A program made the translations under genes and the position numbers. A stretch of DNA of 64,000 nt from Flavobacterium sp. KACC 22761 (GTDB taxonomy: Bacteria > Bacteroidota > Bacteroidia > Flavobacteriales > Flavobacteriaceae): assembly GCF_034058155.1 (NCBI RefSeq), contig NZ_CP139148.1, positions 3,286,001 through 3,350,000 on the forward strand. The letters are read 5' to 3'. Positions 52,888 to 61,590 of this stretch are shown here, piece by piece; the first letter of the stretch is position 1; each line of letters opens with the position of its first letter. A model generated the notes under the pieces. The model saw only the letters and a list, made by a program, of their open reading frames with translations. It did no database searches and was not told the DNA's origin.

Positions 52888-53811
52888 ATGAAAAAATTAC
52901 TACTCTCATTAATGTTTGTAAGTTATTTGAATGCTACTGCGCAAAATCCTATTCAGGAATTTAACTTCAACAATACTTTAAATAATACTCAAAATACCAT
53001 TACCTTCGTCGGGACAAATAATTTTGTTCTGGATCGAATGGGAAATATTAATGGTGCACAGTGTCTTAATAATAAATCTTTAGAAGCTGTAATAGATGAT
53101 CTTCCTCAAAATAATTCGGCTAGAACAATTAGTATTTGGGTAAAACTAAATGATATTTCTAAAGCCAATTACATTTTGGGTTATGGTACAGCATATAACG
53201 GACAATATTTTGGTTTGCTTCAGCAAGCTACAGTTTCATCAAATTCAGATTTAAGCTTGGCCGGATGGGGCGCAAGCAATGATGTCATGGTTTCTGTTCC
53301 ATTATCAAAAGGAACTTGGTATCAATATACAATAACTTATGACGGAACCGTTTCAAAAATTTATCGTGACGGAGTATTATTAAAATCATTAAGCGGTTTA
53401 ACACGTGCTACAAAAGGTAATATTTTTAGACTAGGTGAAATAAACACTACGGTGGGAATCAATGCTGATATAGACGATTTAAAAATATACAATGTTGCAA
53501 TGACAAATGAGCAAGTCTTAGCACTTTATGAAGAAACAAAACCTATAATTGCGGTTGCGGTTGAGCAAGCAGCTCCTAAAACAGTTCCTGTAAAAACTGT
53601 TGCAGGAAAAACTAAAGTTGCTGCTAAGACTACACAATCAAATGCAATTATTAGAAACAATGATGTAAGTGAAGGACAAAAAAATGTTGAGGTTTATTCG
53701 CAAGGACAAAAGGTTCTTGAGAATAATTCTATGAGCATTAAAGATTTGCCAGAGGGAACTTATTTGTTGAAAATTACAAATGCTCCTGCGAACAAATTGA
53801 CATCGAAATAA
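52888..53811 (+). CDS. secreted LamG-domain protein, copy 1
   Basis: 307 residues. Signal peptide MKKLLLSLMFVSYLNATAQ, then a LamG/jelly-roll domain (about 22-215): SARTISIWVKLND, YILGYGTAYNGQYFGLL, WYQYTITYDGTVSKIYRDG and ADIDDLKIYNVAMTNEQV, the usual concanavalin-like strand order. A Lys/Thr/Ala linker follows, and the tail VEVYSQGQKVLE plus LPEGTYLLKI resembles a type IX secretion sorting domain. It probably binds sugar or protein at the surface. Closely related to the next gene. Confidence 0.85.
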   Translation: MKKLLLSLMFVSYLNATAQNPIQEFNFNNTLNNTQNTITFVGTNNFVLDRMGNINGAQCLNNKSLEAVIDDLPQNNSARTISIWVKLNDISKANYILGYGTAYNGQYFGLLQQATVSSNSDLSLAGWGASNDVMVSVPLSKGTWYQYTITYDGTVSKIYRDGVLLKSLSGLTRATKGNIFRLGEINTTVGINADIDDLKIYNVAMTNEQVLALYEETKPIIAVAVEQAAPKTVPVKTVAGKTKVAAKTTQSNAIIRNNDVSEGQKNVEVYSQGQKVLENNSMSIKDLPEGTYLLKITNAPANKLTSK

Positions 53812-53892
53812 GATTTAAAAATTTGGTTAATAGTTAGTTTTTAGTTTTTTTTTATCATGTTGTTTAGTAAGCAATTTATTTTGGATAGTAGA

Positions 53893-53924
53893 AAAAGCCT
53901 TTTGAATTTCAGAAGGTTTTTTTT
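53893..53924 (+). terminator. terminator of LamG copy 1
   Basis: AAAAGCCTTTTG (53893-53904), loop AATTT, CAGAAGGTTTT (53910-53920) and a T-run. The sequence closely matches the terminator after copy 2. Confidence 0.88.
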
Positions 53925-54193
53925 ATTGTCGACATGGTTTTTGTAAAGATGTTTTTACAAATAAAAAGAAAAACTTCTTTTGGAGTTCGCTTTACTGAAT
54001 TTTAATAAGAATATCGTATTGGTTATCGATAAATGTTTTGCGACTTTGAATTAAATTTATAATTTTAACAAATAAATAAAATTATTTAATGAACATTGGG
54101 AATCGTTTTTATTTAAAAAAGGTTCTCTTCATAATAAATTATAAAATTTTTTTAAAAAAAGATATAACCCCTAAATCTTCAAAAATCCTGCCC
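53925..54193. other. gap between the two LamG genes
   Basis: No gene seen. A small hairpin (TTGTAAA with TTTACAA near 53940-53960) and AT-rich sequence. Just before the second LamG ATG the bases CCTAAATCT match the region just before the first LamG ATG, so the duplicated unit seems to include a piece of the 5' leader. Confidence 0.5.
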
Positions 54194-55093
54194 ATGAAAA
54201 AATTATTACTTACGATAATGTTTGTAACTTTTTTAACTTCTAATGCTCAAAATCCTATTCAGGAATTTACTTTTAACGGAACCCTCAATAGTGCTGATAA
54301 TACTATTTCCTTGCTGGGAACTCCTAATTTTGTTGCAGACAGAATGGGAACAGCTAAAGCAGCGCAACGCATTACAAATAAAGTGTTGCAAGGTATGGTT
54401 GGAGAGCTTCCGCAAGAAAATAAACCTAGATCAATCTCGTTTTGGATAAAATTCAATACGGTCAATACGGCAAATTACGTTTTTGGTTATGGGACGCCAT
54501 CAAATTCTCAATTTTTTGGTTTATTGCAGCAACCTGCCGTTTCTGGAAGTTCAGATGTAAGCTTGGTAGGATGGGGCGATGCAAATAATGTTATTGCTGC
54601 GGTGCCGCTCCAAAAAGAAGTGTGGTATCAATATAATATTACTTACGACGGCAATAATTCTAAAATATACCGCAATGGTGAATTATTAAAATCAGCAAGC
54701 GGCATTTTACGTGCTACTAAAGGTTATGTTTTGAGATTGGGGCAAATCAATACCACGACGACTCTAAACGCTGATATAGACGATTTGAAAATTTATAATG
54801 TCGCAATGACAGATGAACAAGTTTTGGAATCATACAACAGTTCAAAACCAGCTGGAAGTGCAAAAACAGAAACGGTTTCAAGTGAGAAAAAAGTGGTGTC
54901 TGCACCTGTAAAAACTCAAAATCCTCCAAAAGCGCCAGTTGTAACACCAAGCGCACCAGAAGCAAATACAGAAAAAGTGATCGAAGTCTTTTCGCAAGGA
55001 AGAAAAATTACGGGCAGCAACGCTTCTAATATCGATGATTTGCCAGAAGGAACTTATTTGTTGAAAGTCACAAAAAAGCCAGCAAAAAAATAA
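54194..55093 (+). CDS. secreted LamG-domain protein, copy 2
   Basis: 299 residues from the ATG at 54194; a longer frame begins at 54089 but lacks a sensible leader. Signal peptide MKKLLLTIMFVTFLTSNAQ, then the same LamG domain as copy 1 (PRSISFWIKFN, YVFGYGTPSNSQFFGLL, WYQYNITYDGNNSKIYRNG, ADIDDLKIYNVAMTDEQV). The linker is Pro/Thr/Lys-rich and differs from copy 1, but the tail IEVFSQGRKI plus LPEGTYLLKV is alike. It is a tandem paralogue with faster change in the linker than in the domain. Confidence 0.85.
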   Translation: MKKLLLTIMFVTFLTSNAQNPIQEFTFNGTLNSADNTISLLGTPNFVADRMGTAKAAQRITNKVLQGMVGELPQENKPRSISFWIKFNTVNTANYVFGYGTPSNSQFFGLLQQPAVSGSSDVSLVGWGDANNVIAAVPLQKEVWYQYNITYDGNNSKIYRNGELLKSASGILRATKGYVLRLGQINTTTTLNADIDDLKIYNVAMTDEQVLESYNSSKPAGSAKTETVSSEKKVVSAPVKTQNPPKAPVVTPSAPEANTEKVIEVFSQGRKITGSNASNIDDLPEGTYLLKVTKKPAKK

Positions 55094-55124
55094 ATGAGAT
55101 TGTAAAATTTACCGATTTCAAACA

Positions 55125-55155
55125 AAAAAGCCTTCTGAATTTCAGAAGGCTTTTT
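55125..55155. terminator. terminator of LamG copy 2
   Basis: A 13-bp perfect stem (55125-55137 with 55143-55155), loop AATTT, A- and T-runs at the ends. It also serves the convergent small lipoprotein gene at 55167. Confidence 0.93.
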
Positions 55156-55166
55156 CGATTTAGTTT

Positions 55167-55370
55167 TTATTTTTGTTGTCCTGGAGCGTAAGCTTTTGCG
55201 CTCTTGCTTCCTGACATTTTTTTAGCTTGCCCTGGTGGTACTTTTTTAGCTTTTGGTGGTGGTGCAGGCCTACTTGTATGTACATGAGCAGTGCAACTAA
55301 TAACGCTTAGTGCTAAAAACAAAAGTACCAGTGCAATTACTGCTATTTTTGTGAATTTTGATGTTTGCAT
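55167..55370 (-). CDS. small lipoprotein, Pro/Lys-rich
   Basis: 67 residues. The leader MQTSKFTKIAVIALVLLFLA ends in the lipobox LSVISC (Cys26). The mature part is only about 40 residues, rich in Pro, Lys, Gly and Ala (RPAPPPKAKKVPPGQAKK), with no fold expected. It may be a surface or periplasmic anchor. A 25-codon relative with an almost identical leader lies at 56905. Function unknown. Confidence 0.75.
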   Translation of the reverse strand: MQTSKFTKIAVIALVLLFLALSVISCTAHVHTSRPAPPPKAKKVPPGQAKKMSGSKSAKAYAPGQQK

Positions 55371-55489
55371 TTGTTTTAAAATTTAGTTTGAGGTAATGCA
55401 AATATAAGAGAAACAATATTTGTTTAAAGGTATTTGATTTAGTTTATAATGGCTTCAAATAGTGGTTTATATTTTTTTGTAGATAGTTG

Positions 55490-55873
55490 CTAGTCTATTT
55501 GCAAAACCGAATATATAAAACAGCTATAATAATCTCTGTATTCATTAATGTCAAAAATGATCAGATAATTATTATTACATTCCTTAAAATTGCAGATTTG
55601 ATATCTGCAGTAGAGGAGGCCGTTTTGATTTCCTCGATTTAGTTGTTTATCGATATTGTTTTGAATTAAATCAAGATTCGTTAACTGGCCAGTTTCAATT
55701 AATGAACTTAATAAATTCGACTTTTCGAATGAAATAACTGCGTTGTGCTGTATTTCACCATCTCCGCAGTAAAAGCTAAAACACAATGCAGCATCTGGAT
55801 TTTCAATTGCAAATGATTTTTTGCCTAGTTGTATGTTTTTTATAATTGAAATTTTGGACATAAGTGTCTTCAT
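55490..55873 (-). CDS. hypothetical cytoplasmic protein
   Basis: 127 residues with no signal peptide or membrane helix. It is rich in Asn and Cys (CFSFYCGDGE, CRYQICNFKECNNN) and contains FDINEYRDYYSCFIY near the end. An alternative start four codons later gives MSKISIIKNI. No family recognised. It is in the cluster of small genes of unknown role at 55-57 kb and may be lineage-specific. Confidence 0.55.
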   Translation of the reverse strand: MKTLMSKISIIKNIQLGKKSFAIENPDAALCFSFYCGDGEIQHNAVISFEKSNLLSSLIETGQLTNLDLIQNNIDKQLNRGNQNGLLYCRYQICNFKECNNNYLIIFDINEYRDYYSCFIYSVLQID

Positions 55874-55947
55874 ATTTATTTCATAAGATTTCTGGCTTTT
55901 CTTATTTTGAATTTAAAAATTTTGGAAGATAAACGCAATCCGTACTA

Positions 55948-56403
55948 TCAGGTTTGATTTTGATTTTTTTTAAGTACACAAATTAAGCATGGAATTATAA
56001 GTAAAATTAATATGTAAACAATTATGCCTTTTATATAAATTGTAGGATGCAGTTTGCTTGTGTTTCGCAATTTGGTTTCATCTGCATTTTTGCAATACCA
56101 AACCGCTAAGTATTTTCCCTTTTTATCAAGTAAAGTGTTTTCCATTAAATAAGAAGCCGAATAATATATGACTTCATTCGTTCCCTGTTTTTCCAAAATA
56201 CCATAGTACCAAGAATTGGATCCACTAGAATTAGAAGAATTATTATTCTCTATTTTGTTGATGTATAATTTGTCTTTTATGTAATATTTGGCTGGATCCA
56301 AATTGTAATATATTAATTTAAGGTCTGCCAAATTATGCATTGATTCAGAAATTAATCCGCCAATAGCAAAAACCAATGTAATGGAACATAATAGTTTTCT
56401 CAT
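55948..56403 (-). CDS. two-helix membrane protein A, unknown
   Basis: 151 residues. An N-terminal helix (about 3-20) and a C-terminal helix (about 123-145) enclose an external domain with a Ser/Asn-rich stretch (ENNNSSNSSGSNSWYYG) and KYLAVWYC. The layout, N-helix, roughly 100-residue beta domain, C-helix, is the same as in the neighbour at 56418 and recalls DUF3592-like proteins. The two genes are 14 nt apart on one strand and are probably co-transcribed. Confidence 0.6.
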   Translation of the reverse strand: MRKLLCSITLVFAIGGLISESMHNLADLKLIYYNLDPAKYYIKDKLYINKIENNNSSNSSGSNSWYYGILEKQGTNEVIYYSASYLMENTLLDKKGKYLAVWYCKNADETKLRNTSKLHPTIYIKGIIVYILILLIIPCLICVLKKNQNQT

Positions 56404-56417
56404 TTTTTGTGTATGGT

Positions 56418-56840
56418 TTAGGTTTTTAGTAGTTTTGGAAGATAGATATAAGCAAGGATTATTAGTATCACAGAAACGACACTGGCATAATCTACAAAGC
56501 CATAATAATTTCGAACTTGTTCGCCATTTCTTTTGATCATCCGTACCGCTTTTGAGTCTCCATTGTGAAGTTTTCTAAATACGACTTTATCTCCAATTGA
56601 AAAACCATATTGTTTGGTATCGCTATCACCGCTATCATGATATTTTGCTCCATTTTTATCTACAATTGAATAAGAATATGTTTTTGCAGAATTGGCGCTC
56701 CTTTTATAAGAACTGCTAACGTAAATTTTGCCTTCACCAAGATTGTTTTCGCTAGTATAAATTATATTAATGACGATTCGTTGAAGGAAAATCAGAAAAA
56801 TTATTAATATAAAACCATGAAAAATAATTTTTCCTTTCAT
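56418..56840 (-). CDS. two-helix membrane protein B, unknown
   Basis: 140 residues. The N-terminal helix (FHGFILIIFLIFLQRIVINII) and the C-terminal helix (ASVVSVILIILAYIYL) enclose a domain with YVSSSYKRSANSAKTYSYSIVDKNGAKYHDSG and GFSIGDKVVFRKL. This resembles DUF3592-type proteins, where the loop faces outside. It precedes the similar gene at 55948 in one operon. Function unknown. Confidence 0.6.
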   Translation of the reverse strand: MKGKIIFHGFILIIFLIFLQRIVINIIYTSENNLGEGKIYVSSSYKRSANSAKTYSYSIVDKNGAKYHDSGDSDTKQYGFSIGDKVVFRKLHNGDSKAVRMIKRNGEQVRNYYGFVDYASVVSVILIILAYIYLPKLLKT

Positions 56841-56872
56841 TTTGTATTGACTTTAAAATAAGAAAATAAAAA

Positions 56873-56897
56873 AAGTCTTCCAAAGACCAGAAGACTT
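56873..56897 (-). terminator. terminator of the 25-codon gene
   Basis: AAGTCTTC (56873-56880) pairs with GAAGACTT (56890-56897). A T-rich tail follows on the minus strand, 8 nt past the stop codon of the small gene at 56905. Confidence 0.82.
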
Positions 56898-56904
56898 GTA
56901 TTTT

Positions 56905-56982
56905 TTAGCTGATAACGCTGATCACAATAAATAAGATCACAAGCGCTATTACGGCAAATTTCATGAATTTTGATGATTGCAT
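56905..56982 (-). CDS. 25-residue signal-peptide-only peptide
   Basis: MQSSKFMKFAVIALVILFIVISVIS, stop. 18 of 25 residues equal the leader of the small lipoprotein at 55167. The stop codon stands exactly where that protein has its lipid-modified Cys, so this encodes a signal peptide or membrane helix and nothing else. A private terminator follows. It may be a truncated copy or a real membrane micropeptide. Confidence 0.55.
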   Translation of the reverse strand: MQSSKFMKFAVIALVILFIVISVIS

Positions 56983-57069
56983 AAATAAAAATTTAAATTG
57001 TATTGTTTCTGATAAAAGCAAATATAATTTTTTATTTGAATTTAAAAAGTGAAAGTTTGTTAAAACAAA

Positions 57070-57095
57070 AAAGCTCCAGAAAAATCCAGAGCTTT
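57070..57095 (-). terminator. terminator of the YebC-family gene
   Basis: AAAGCTC (57070-57076) pairs with GAGCTTT (57089-57095); a TTTTTT tail follows on the minus strand. It lies 24 nt past the stop codon. Confidence 0.85.
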
Positions 57096-57118
57096 AAAAA
57101 AAAATATTTTGCAGAAAA

Positions 57119-57832
57119 CTATTCTTCTTTCATTGTATGATAAACGTTCATAACGTCATCATCTTCTTCGATTTTTTCGATTAGTTTTTCAACGTCAGCG
57201 ATTTGAGCTTCAGTAAGTTCTTTAGTGATTTGCGGAATACGCTCAAAACCAGAAGATAAAATTTCAAGACCTCTGTTTTCTAATTCTTTTTGTAAAGCAC
57301 CAAAACTTCCAAAAGGAGCATAGATCAAGATTCCGTCTTCGTCTTCAAAAACTTCTTCAGCACCAAAATCGATTAATTCTAATTCTAATTCTTCAGCATC
57401 AAGGCCATTATTAGCAATTCTGAAGTTACAAGTATGATCAAACATAAACTCAACAGAACCTTGAGTTCCCATAGTTCCGTTGCATTTGTTGAAATAACTG
57501 CGAATGTTTGCAACAGTTCTGTTATTATTGTCAGAAGCAGTTTCAATCAAGATTGCAATTCCGTGAGGCGCATATCCTTCAAACAAAATTTCTTTATAGT
57601 TGGCAGTATCTTTATTGCTTGCATTTTTGATCGCGCGCTCCACATTATCCTTAGGCATGTTGGCCGCTTTCGCGTTTTGTATTACAGCTCTTAATCTAGA
57701 ATTGGCGTCTGGGTTTGGTCCGCCTTCTTTAACAGCCATAACGATATCTTTACCAATTCTGGTAAATGTTTTGGCCATTGCTGACCAACGTTTCATTTTT
57801 CTTCCTTTTCTAAATTCGAACGCTCTTCCCAT
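57119..57832 (-). CDS. YebC/PmpR family DNA-binding protein
   Basis: 237 residues. MGRAFEFRKGRKMKRWSAMAKTFTRIGKDI is the opening of the Bacteroidota YebC branch, followed by KAANMPKDNVERAIK, YEGYAPHGIAILIE-like sequence and NRTVANIRSYFNKCNG. YebC proteins are transcription regulators in some bacteria and, by recent work on the family, translation factors easing ribosome stalls. An acidic tail (EEDDDVMNVYHTMKEE) ends the protein. It has a full promoter upstream. Confidence 0.92.
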   Translation of the reverse strand: MGRAFEFRKGRKMKRWSAMAKTFTRIGKDIVMAVKEGGPNPDANSRLRAVIQNAKAANMPKDNVERAIKNASNKDTANYKEILFEGYAPHGIAILIETASDNNNRTVANIRSYFNKCNGTMGTQGSVEFMFDHTCNFRIANNGLDAEELELELIDFGAEEVFEDEDGILIYAPFGSFGALQKELENRGLEILSSGFERIPQITKELTEAQIADVEKLIEKIEEDDDVMNVYHTMKEE

Positions 57833-57855
57833 TTCTAATTTTTAGTTTTGTGATG

Positions 57856-57885
57856 CAAAAATACGGTTATTCCTTATTTTTCCAA
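57856..57885 (-). promoter_or_regulatory. promoter of the YebC-family gene
   Basis: TTG (57885-57883), 19-nt spacer, TATTTTTG (57863-57856) on the minus strand, 23 nt before the ATG. A full consensus match. Confidence 0.78.
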
Positions 57886-57918
57886 AAACATTGCAGTTCT
57901 TTTTTTGTATTGTTTTAA

Positions 57919-58076
57919 GTTTCAGGTTTCAGGTTTAACCGCAAAGGACGCTAAGGTTTACGCGAAGTTTTACACAAAGCTTTGCGTCCCGAGGCTTCGG
58001 GATGCGTTAATAAGCGTAACCTCAAACAAAAAAAAATTGCGTGCTTTGCGGTTAAACCTGAAACCTGAAACCGGAA
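57919..58076. repeat. composite TTTCAGG/CTTTGCG word hairpin
   Basis: 57921-57946 pairs perfectly with 58044-58069 (26 bp); the arm joins TTTCAGG words to AACCGCAAAG. The long loop holds CGCAAAG/CTAAGG/ACGCGAAG words and a nested TCCCGA/TCGGGA hairpin (57987-58002). It mixes three of the word families found elsewhere in the window. Confidence 0.92.
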
Positions 58077-58085
58077 ACAAAATTT

Positions 58086-60116
58086 CTACTTTGAAGCATT
58101 GAATTCATTGATCACATTTACAGCTTCATTCAAATACGGATTTGTTTTTAAATTCTCAAGCTGATATTGATTTGCTGTTTTGTCGTTTGGGTAAACCCCA
58201 AGCAAGAATTGATTCACTGTCGAATTGTAAACATCCAACGGATTATTCTCGTCATTGAAAGTATTGATTTCTTTCCAAAGCGAATTAACTAGTTTTTTTT
58301 GTTTGAAAACGGCATCCAAAGTCATTGGAATTTCTGCTTTTGGTGTATTGACAATTTGGTCAATTTTTAGATTTATTTTTTTGATGTCGTTAAAATAGTA
58401 GTTATCGGCCAGCCTCGTTATGGAATTTTTAGCAAGTTTGTCTATTAAAGCTCTTTTTGCATAAGGTCTGTATTTCAAAAAAGATTGAATGCTGTCGTTT
58501 TTAATTGCAGTAGGGAAATCGCTTTCTTTTTGATAGACATCTTCATAAAATTCAGGCAAAATAACATCTGGCTTAACGCCGATATATTGATGACTTTTGC
58601 CCGTAACGCGATAAAATTTATTGATTGTGATTTTTAAAAAATCAGTATTTTTTTTCTCATCAAGCGGAAGAATGGTTTGCATAGTTGCTTTTCCGAGTGT
58701 GTTGCTCCCTATCAAAAGTGCGCGATTGTAATCTTGCATAATTGAAGCAAAGAATTCGCTTGCCGATGCTGTATTGCTGTTTATCAAAACCACCATAGGA
58801 CCTTTGTAAATCAGCCCGCGATAAGGATCATTTATTATCGATTTCTCTTTTTTATTATCAATAACAATCGAAATCGGACCGTAATCAATAAACATTCCTG
58901 CAAGTTTGATGGCTTCCTCCATAGAACCGCCACCGTTGTCGATCAGATCAATTACGAGGCCTTGTATCTCGTCTCTTTCGAGCTTCATTACTTCGCGTGC
59001 CACATCATCAGCGCAACCTTTTCGATTGTTTTCGTCTAAATCAGCATAAAAACTCGGAATCTTGATGTAGCCTATTTTGCTGTCTTTTCCAATAATAAAA
59101 CTGTAAACCGAATTGTCTTCATCCTTCATGACTTGCTTTTCGATATAAACATCAAAGCTTTTTCCAGAATTTCGTTTCAGCGTAAGCGTAATACTTTTGT
59201 TGGATTCTGATAAAATCATGTTTGAGATCAATTCTAATGAAGCGCACGAAACCTTTAAAGTTTCCTTTTGATTTGATATCGAAATAATTTGATCGCCTTT
59301 TTTAATCAGCCCGGTTTGATATGCAGGGCCATTCGGGTCGACTTCAGCAATAATTATTTCATTTTTTTCATTCAAATTCACACTCATTCCAAGCGAAAGA
59401 TGTTCCTTCGACAAAGATGCCACAAAGCTCGTTTTAGAATCGTCGCTGAAATAAGCCGTATGCGGGTCAAAATAAGTACAGAAATAATTATATAAATTTT
59501 CCTCTTGCTTGTTGTTATTCTCTAAAAGAGTGCTTATTCTGCAAATTTCATTAGACAAAATCATTTGTTTCGAAGCGGCTTCAATCGATTTGAAATTTGT
59601 TTTTATCGAATCCAGATTTTCGCTGGTTTCGGCAATTTCATCTAAAATCTGATAGCGCAGTTTTTTTTTCCAAACCTTTTCCAAATCTTCTTTTTTCAAA
59701 TAAAAAGGAAATGCTTTTTTATAAAATCGGATGGTGTCTTTAATAGAATAATCAATATTAGAGGTTTGAATTTTTTCTAAAACAGCTTTCGTTCTCAAAA
59801 GTCCCGCTCTGTATTTTGAAGTAATGTCGTCTAGAAAACTGCAGTCATTGCTCAAAATTAAATCATCAAGATTTGAGCGATATTTTTTGGACATTTCATC
59901 GTATTCGCTTTTATAAAAAATGTTTCGCGACGGATCCAATTCATTGATCAGATTGTCAAAAACAAAAACAGATAAACTATCATCAACTGGTTTTGGCCTG
60001 ATGTGCTCTTTCTGGATAAGCGCATTGATTTTATTTAATATTTCACAAGTGCGATCGCTATTTTGACTAAATAGTACAGTTGAAGTCAGCAGAAATATTA
60101 TTACTAGGTTTTTCAT
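58086..60116 (-). CDS. S41 family carboxy-terminal processing peptidase
   Basis: 676 residues, the long tail-specific protease (Prc) layout. A signal peptide (LVIIFLLTSTVLFSQ) is followed by a helical N-terminal domain, a PDZ domain (about 230-310, LSLGMSVNLNEKNEI), then the Ser/Lys catalytic core with NSNTASASEFFA (Ser) and SNTLGKATMQ (Lys). A C-terminal DUF3340-like domain ends it. It degrades or trims proteins in the periplasm. It stands alone with a word-repeat hairpin downstream. Confidence 0.9.
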   Translation of the reverse strand: MKNLVIIFLLTSTVLFSQNSDRTCEILNKINALIQKEHIRPKPVDDSLSVFVFDNLINELDPSRNIFYKSEYDEMSKKYRSNLDDLILSNDCSFLDDITSKYRAGLLRTKAVLEKIQTSNIDYSIKDTIRFYKKAFPFYLKKEDLEKVWKKKLRYQILDEIAETSENLDSIKTNFKSIEAASKQMILSNEICRISTLLENNNKQEENLYNYFCTYFDPHTAYFSDDSKTSFVASLSKEHLSLGMSVNLNEKNEIIIAEVDPNGPAYQTGLIKKGDQIISISNQKETLKVSCASLELISNMILSESNKSITLTLKRNSGKSFDVYIEKQVMKDEDNSVYSFIIGKDSKIGYIKIPSFYADLDENNRKGCADDVAREVMKLERDEIQGLVIDLIDNGGGSMEEAIKLAGMFIDYGPISIVIDNKKEKSIINDPYRGLIYKGPMVVLINSNTASASEFFASIMQDYNRALLIGSNTLGKATMQTILPLDEKKNTDFLKITINKFYRVTGKSHQYIGVKPDVILPEFYEDVYQKESDFPTAIKNDSIQSFLKYRPYAKRALIDKLAKNSITRLADNYYFNDIKKINLKIDQIVNTPKAEIPMTLDAVFKQKKLVNSLWKEINTFNDENNPLDVYNSTVNQFLLGVYPNDKTANQYQLENLKTNPYLNEAVNVINEFNASK

Positions 60117-60298
60117 AAATCTCTAAATCATCGGTTATATTAAAATTACGGTATTTTTTTCAGAAAAGACAGTAATTTCCGAAGAATATCGACAACTTAA
60201 AGATTTTATCTATGAATGACATTGAATCACAAAAAATGGCTATTAAAAATTAATTAAAAACTCAAAAAGAAATATTGAAATTGGCGAATTCACATAAA

Positions 60299-60338
60299 AA
60301 AAATGCATTACAACTTTTTAAAATTGTAATGCATTTTT
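60299..60338 (-). terminator. terminator between gcvT and the S41 gene
   Basis: A 15-bp perfect stem (60299-60313 with 60324-60338) and 10-nt loop with A and T runs. It lies after the AGTCAAA hairpin that follows gcvT. Confidence 0.9.
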
Positions 60339-60350
60339 CGAATTTTCTTT

Positions 60351-60415
60351 AAGTCAAAAGTCAAAAGTCTTGTATTTCACAACTTTATGACTTTCGATTT
60401 TTGACTTTAAGACTT
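60351..60415. repeat. AGTCAAA-word hairpin
   Basis: AAGTCAAAAGTCAAAAGTC (60351-60369) faces GACTTTCGATTTTTGACTTT plus AAGACTT (60389-60415). The arms pair with two or three interruptions. It lies between gcvT and its terminator. Confidence 0.82.
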
Positions 60416-60423
60416 ATTAGAAA

Positions 60424-61506
60424 CTATTTCTTGTAGAATGGCAATTTAACCACTTTAGCAGGAACATCATTTTTTCTAATTCTGATAAAAATATCGCTGT
60501 CAACAGCACTGTTTGCAACAGTTACGTATCCTAAACCAATACCTTTGTTCATAGATGGCGACATTGTTCCTGAAGTTACAATTCCAATAACGTTTCCTTC
60601 ACCATCAACAATTTCATAATCATGTCTTGGCACAGCACGCTCTTGCATTTCAAAAGCAACTAATTTTCTAGTAACACCAGCTTCTTTTTGTTTTTTAAGC
60701 GCTTCAGAATTGGTGAAATCTTTTGTGAATTTAGTAATCCATCCTAAACCAGCTTCAAGCGGCGAAGTAGTATCGTTAATATCATTTCCGTACAAACAGA
60801 ATCCCATTTCTAGACGTAAAGTATCGCGCGCAGCAAGACCAATTGGTTTAATTCCGAAAGATGCACCAGCTTCAAAAGCCTTGTTCCAGATTTGCTCTAC
60901 CTCATCATTTTTGCAGTAAATTTCAAATCCGCCAGAACCAGTATATCCTGTAGCAGAAATAATTACGTTCTCAATTCCTGCAAAATCACCAACTTCAAAA
61001 TGATAATAGGTAATAGCTGCCAAATCAACAGAAGTCAAAGACTGCATCGCTTCAACCGCTTTTGGACCCTGAATTGCTAACAAAGAATAATCATCAGAAA
61101 TATTCTTCATATCCACTCCCAAATCATTGTGAGAAGTGATCCAGTTCCAGTCTTTTTCAATATTAGAAGCATTTACAACCAGTAAATACTGCTCTTCTTT
61201 CATTTTATAAATAATCAAATCGTCAACAATTCCACCTTCGTTGTTAGGAAGACAAGAATATTGCGCTCTTCCAATTGTTAAAGTCGAAGCATCATTTGAA
61301 GTCACTTTTTGAATCAGAGCCAAAGCATTTGGACCCGTTAACAAAAATTCACCCATATGCGAAACGTCAAAAACGCCCACACCATTACGAACTGTTTCAT
61401 GTTCAGCATTAACTCCTTCATATGTAATAGGCATGTTATAACCTGCAAATGGCAGCATTTTCGCTCCCAAACCCTCATGTATGTGCGTAAGCGCAGTATT
61501 TTTCAT
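60424..61506 (-). CDS. gcvT: glycine cleavage system T protein (aminomethyltransferase)
   Basis: 360 residues. [68 protein letters not shown] and [16 protein letters not shown] are the family blocks binding tetrahydrofolate and the aminomethyl-lipoyl arm. It releases ammonia and makes methylene-THF from glycine. The P and H proteins are not in the window, the usual split arrangement in Flavobacteriia. A TAGATTTG box lies upstream at 61532-61539. Confidence 0.95.
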   Translation of the reverse strand: MKNTALTHIHEGLGAKMLPFAGYNMPITYEGVNAEHETVRNGVGVFDVSHMGEFLLTGPNALALIQKVTSNDASTLTIGRAQYSCLPNNEGGIVDDLIIYKMKEEQYLLVVNASNIEKDWNWITSHNDLGVDMKNISDDYSLLAIQGPKAVEAMQSLTSVDLAAITYYHFEVGDFAGIENVIISATGYTGSGGFEIYCKNDEVEQIWNKAFEAGASFGIKPIGLAARDTLRLEMGFCLYGNDINDTTSPLEAGLGWITKFTKDFTNSEALKKQKEAGVTRKLVAFEMQERAVPRHDYEIVDGEGNVIGIVTSGTMSPSMNKGIGLGYVTVANSAVDSDIFIRIRKNDVPAKVVKLPFYKK

Positions 61507-61590
61507 TGTGTTGTTTTATAAAATTGTTATGCAAATCTATTCAAAAAATATCGATTTCGAATACGTTAAATTATAAATTTCGCAATATTT

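Noticed and set aside
57905-58102. Open frame of 65 codons on the plus strand
   Set aside because: It lies entirely on the composite word-repeat hairpin; its sequence is explained by the repeat and it has no start context.
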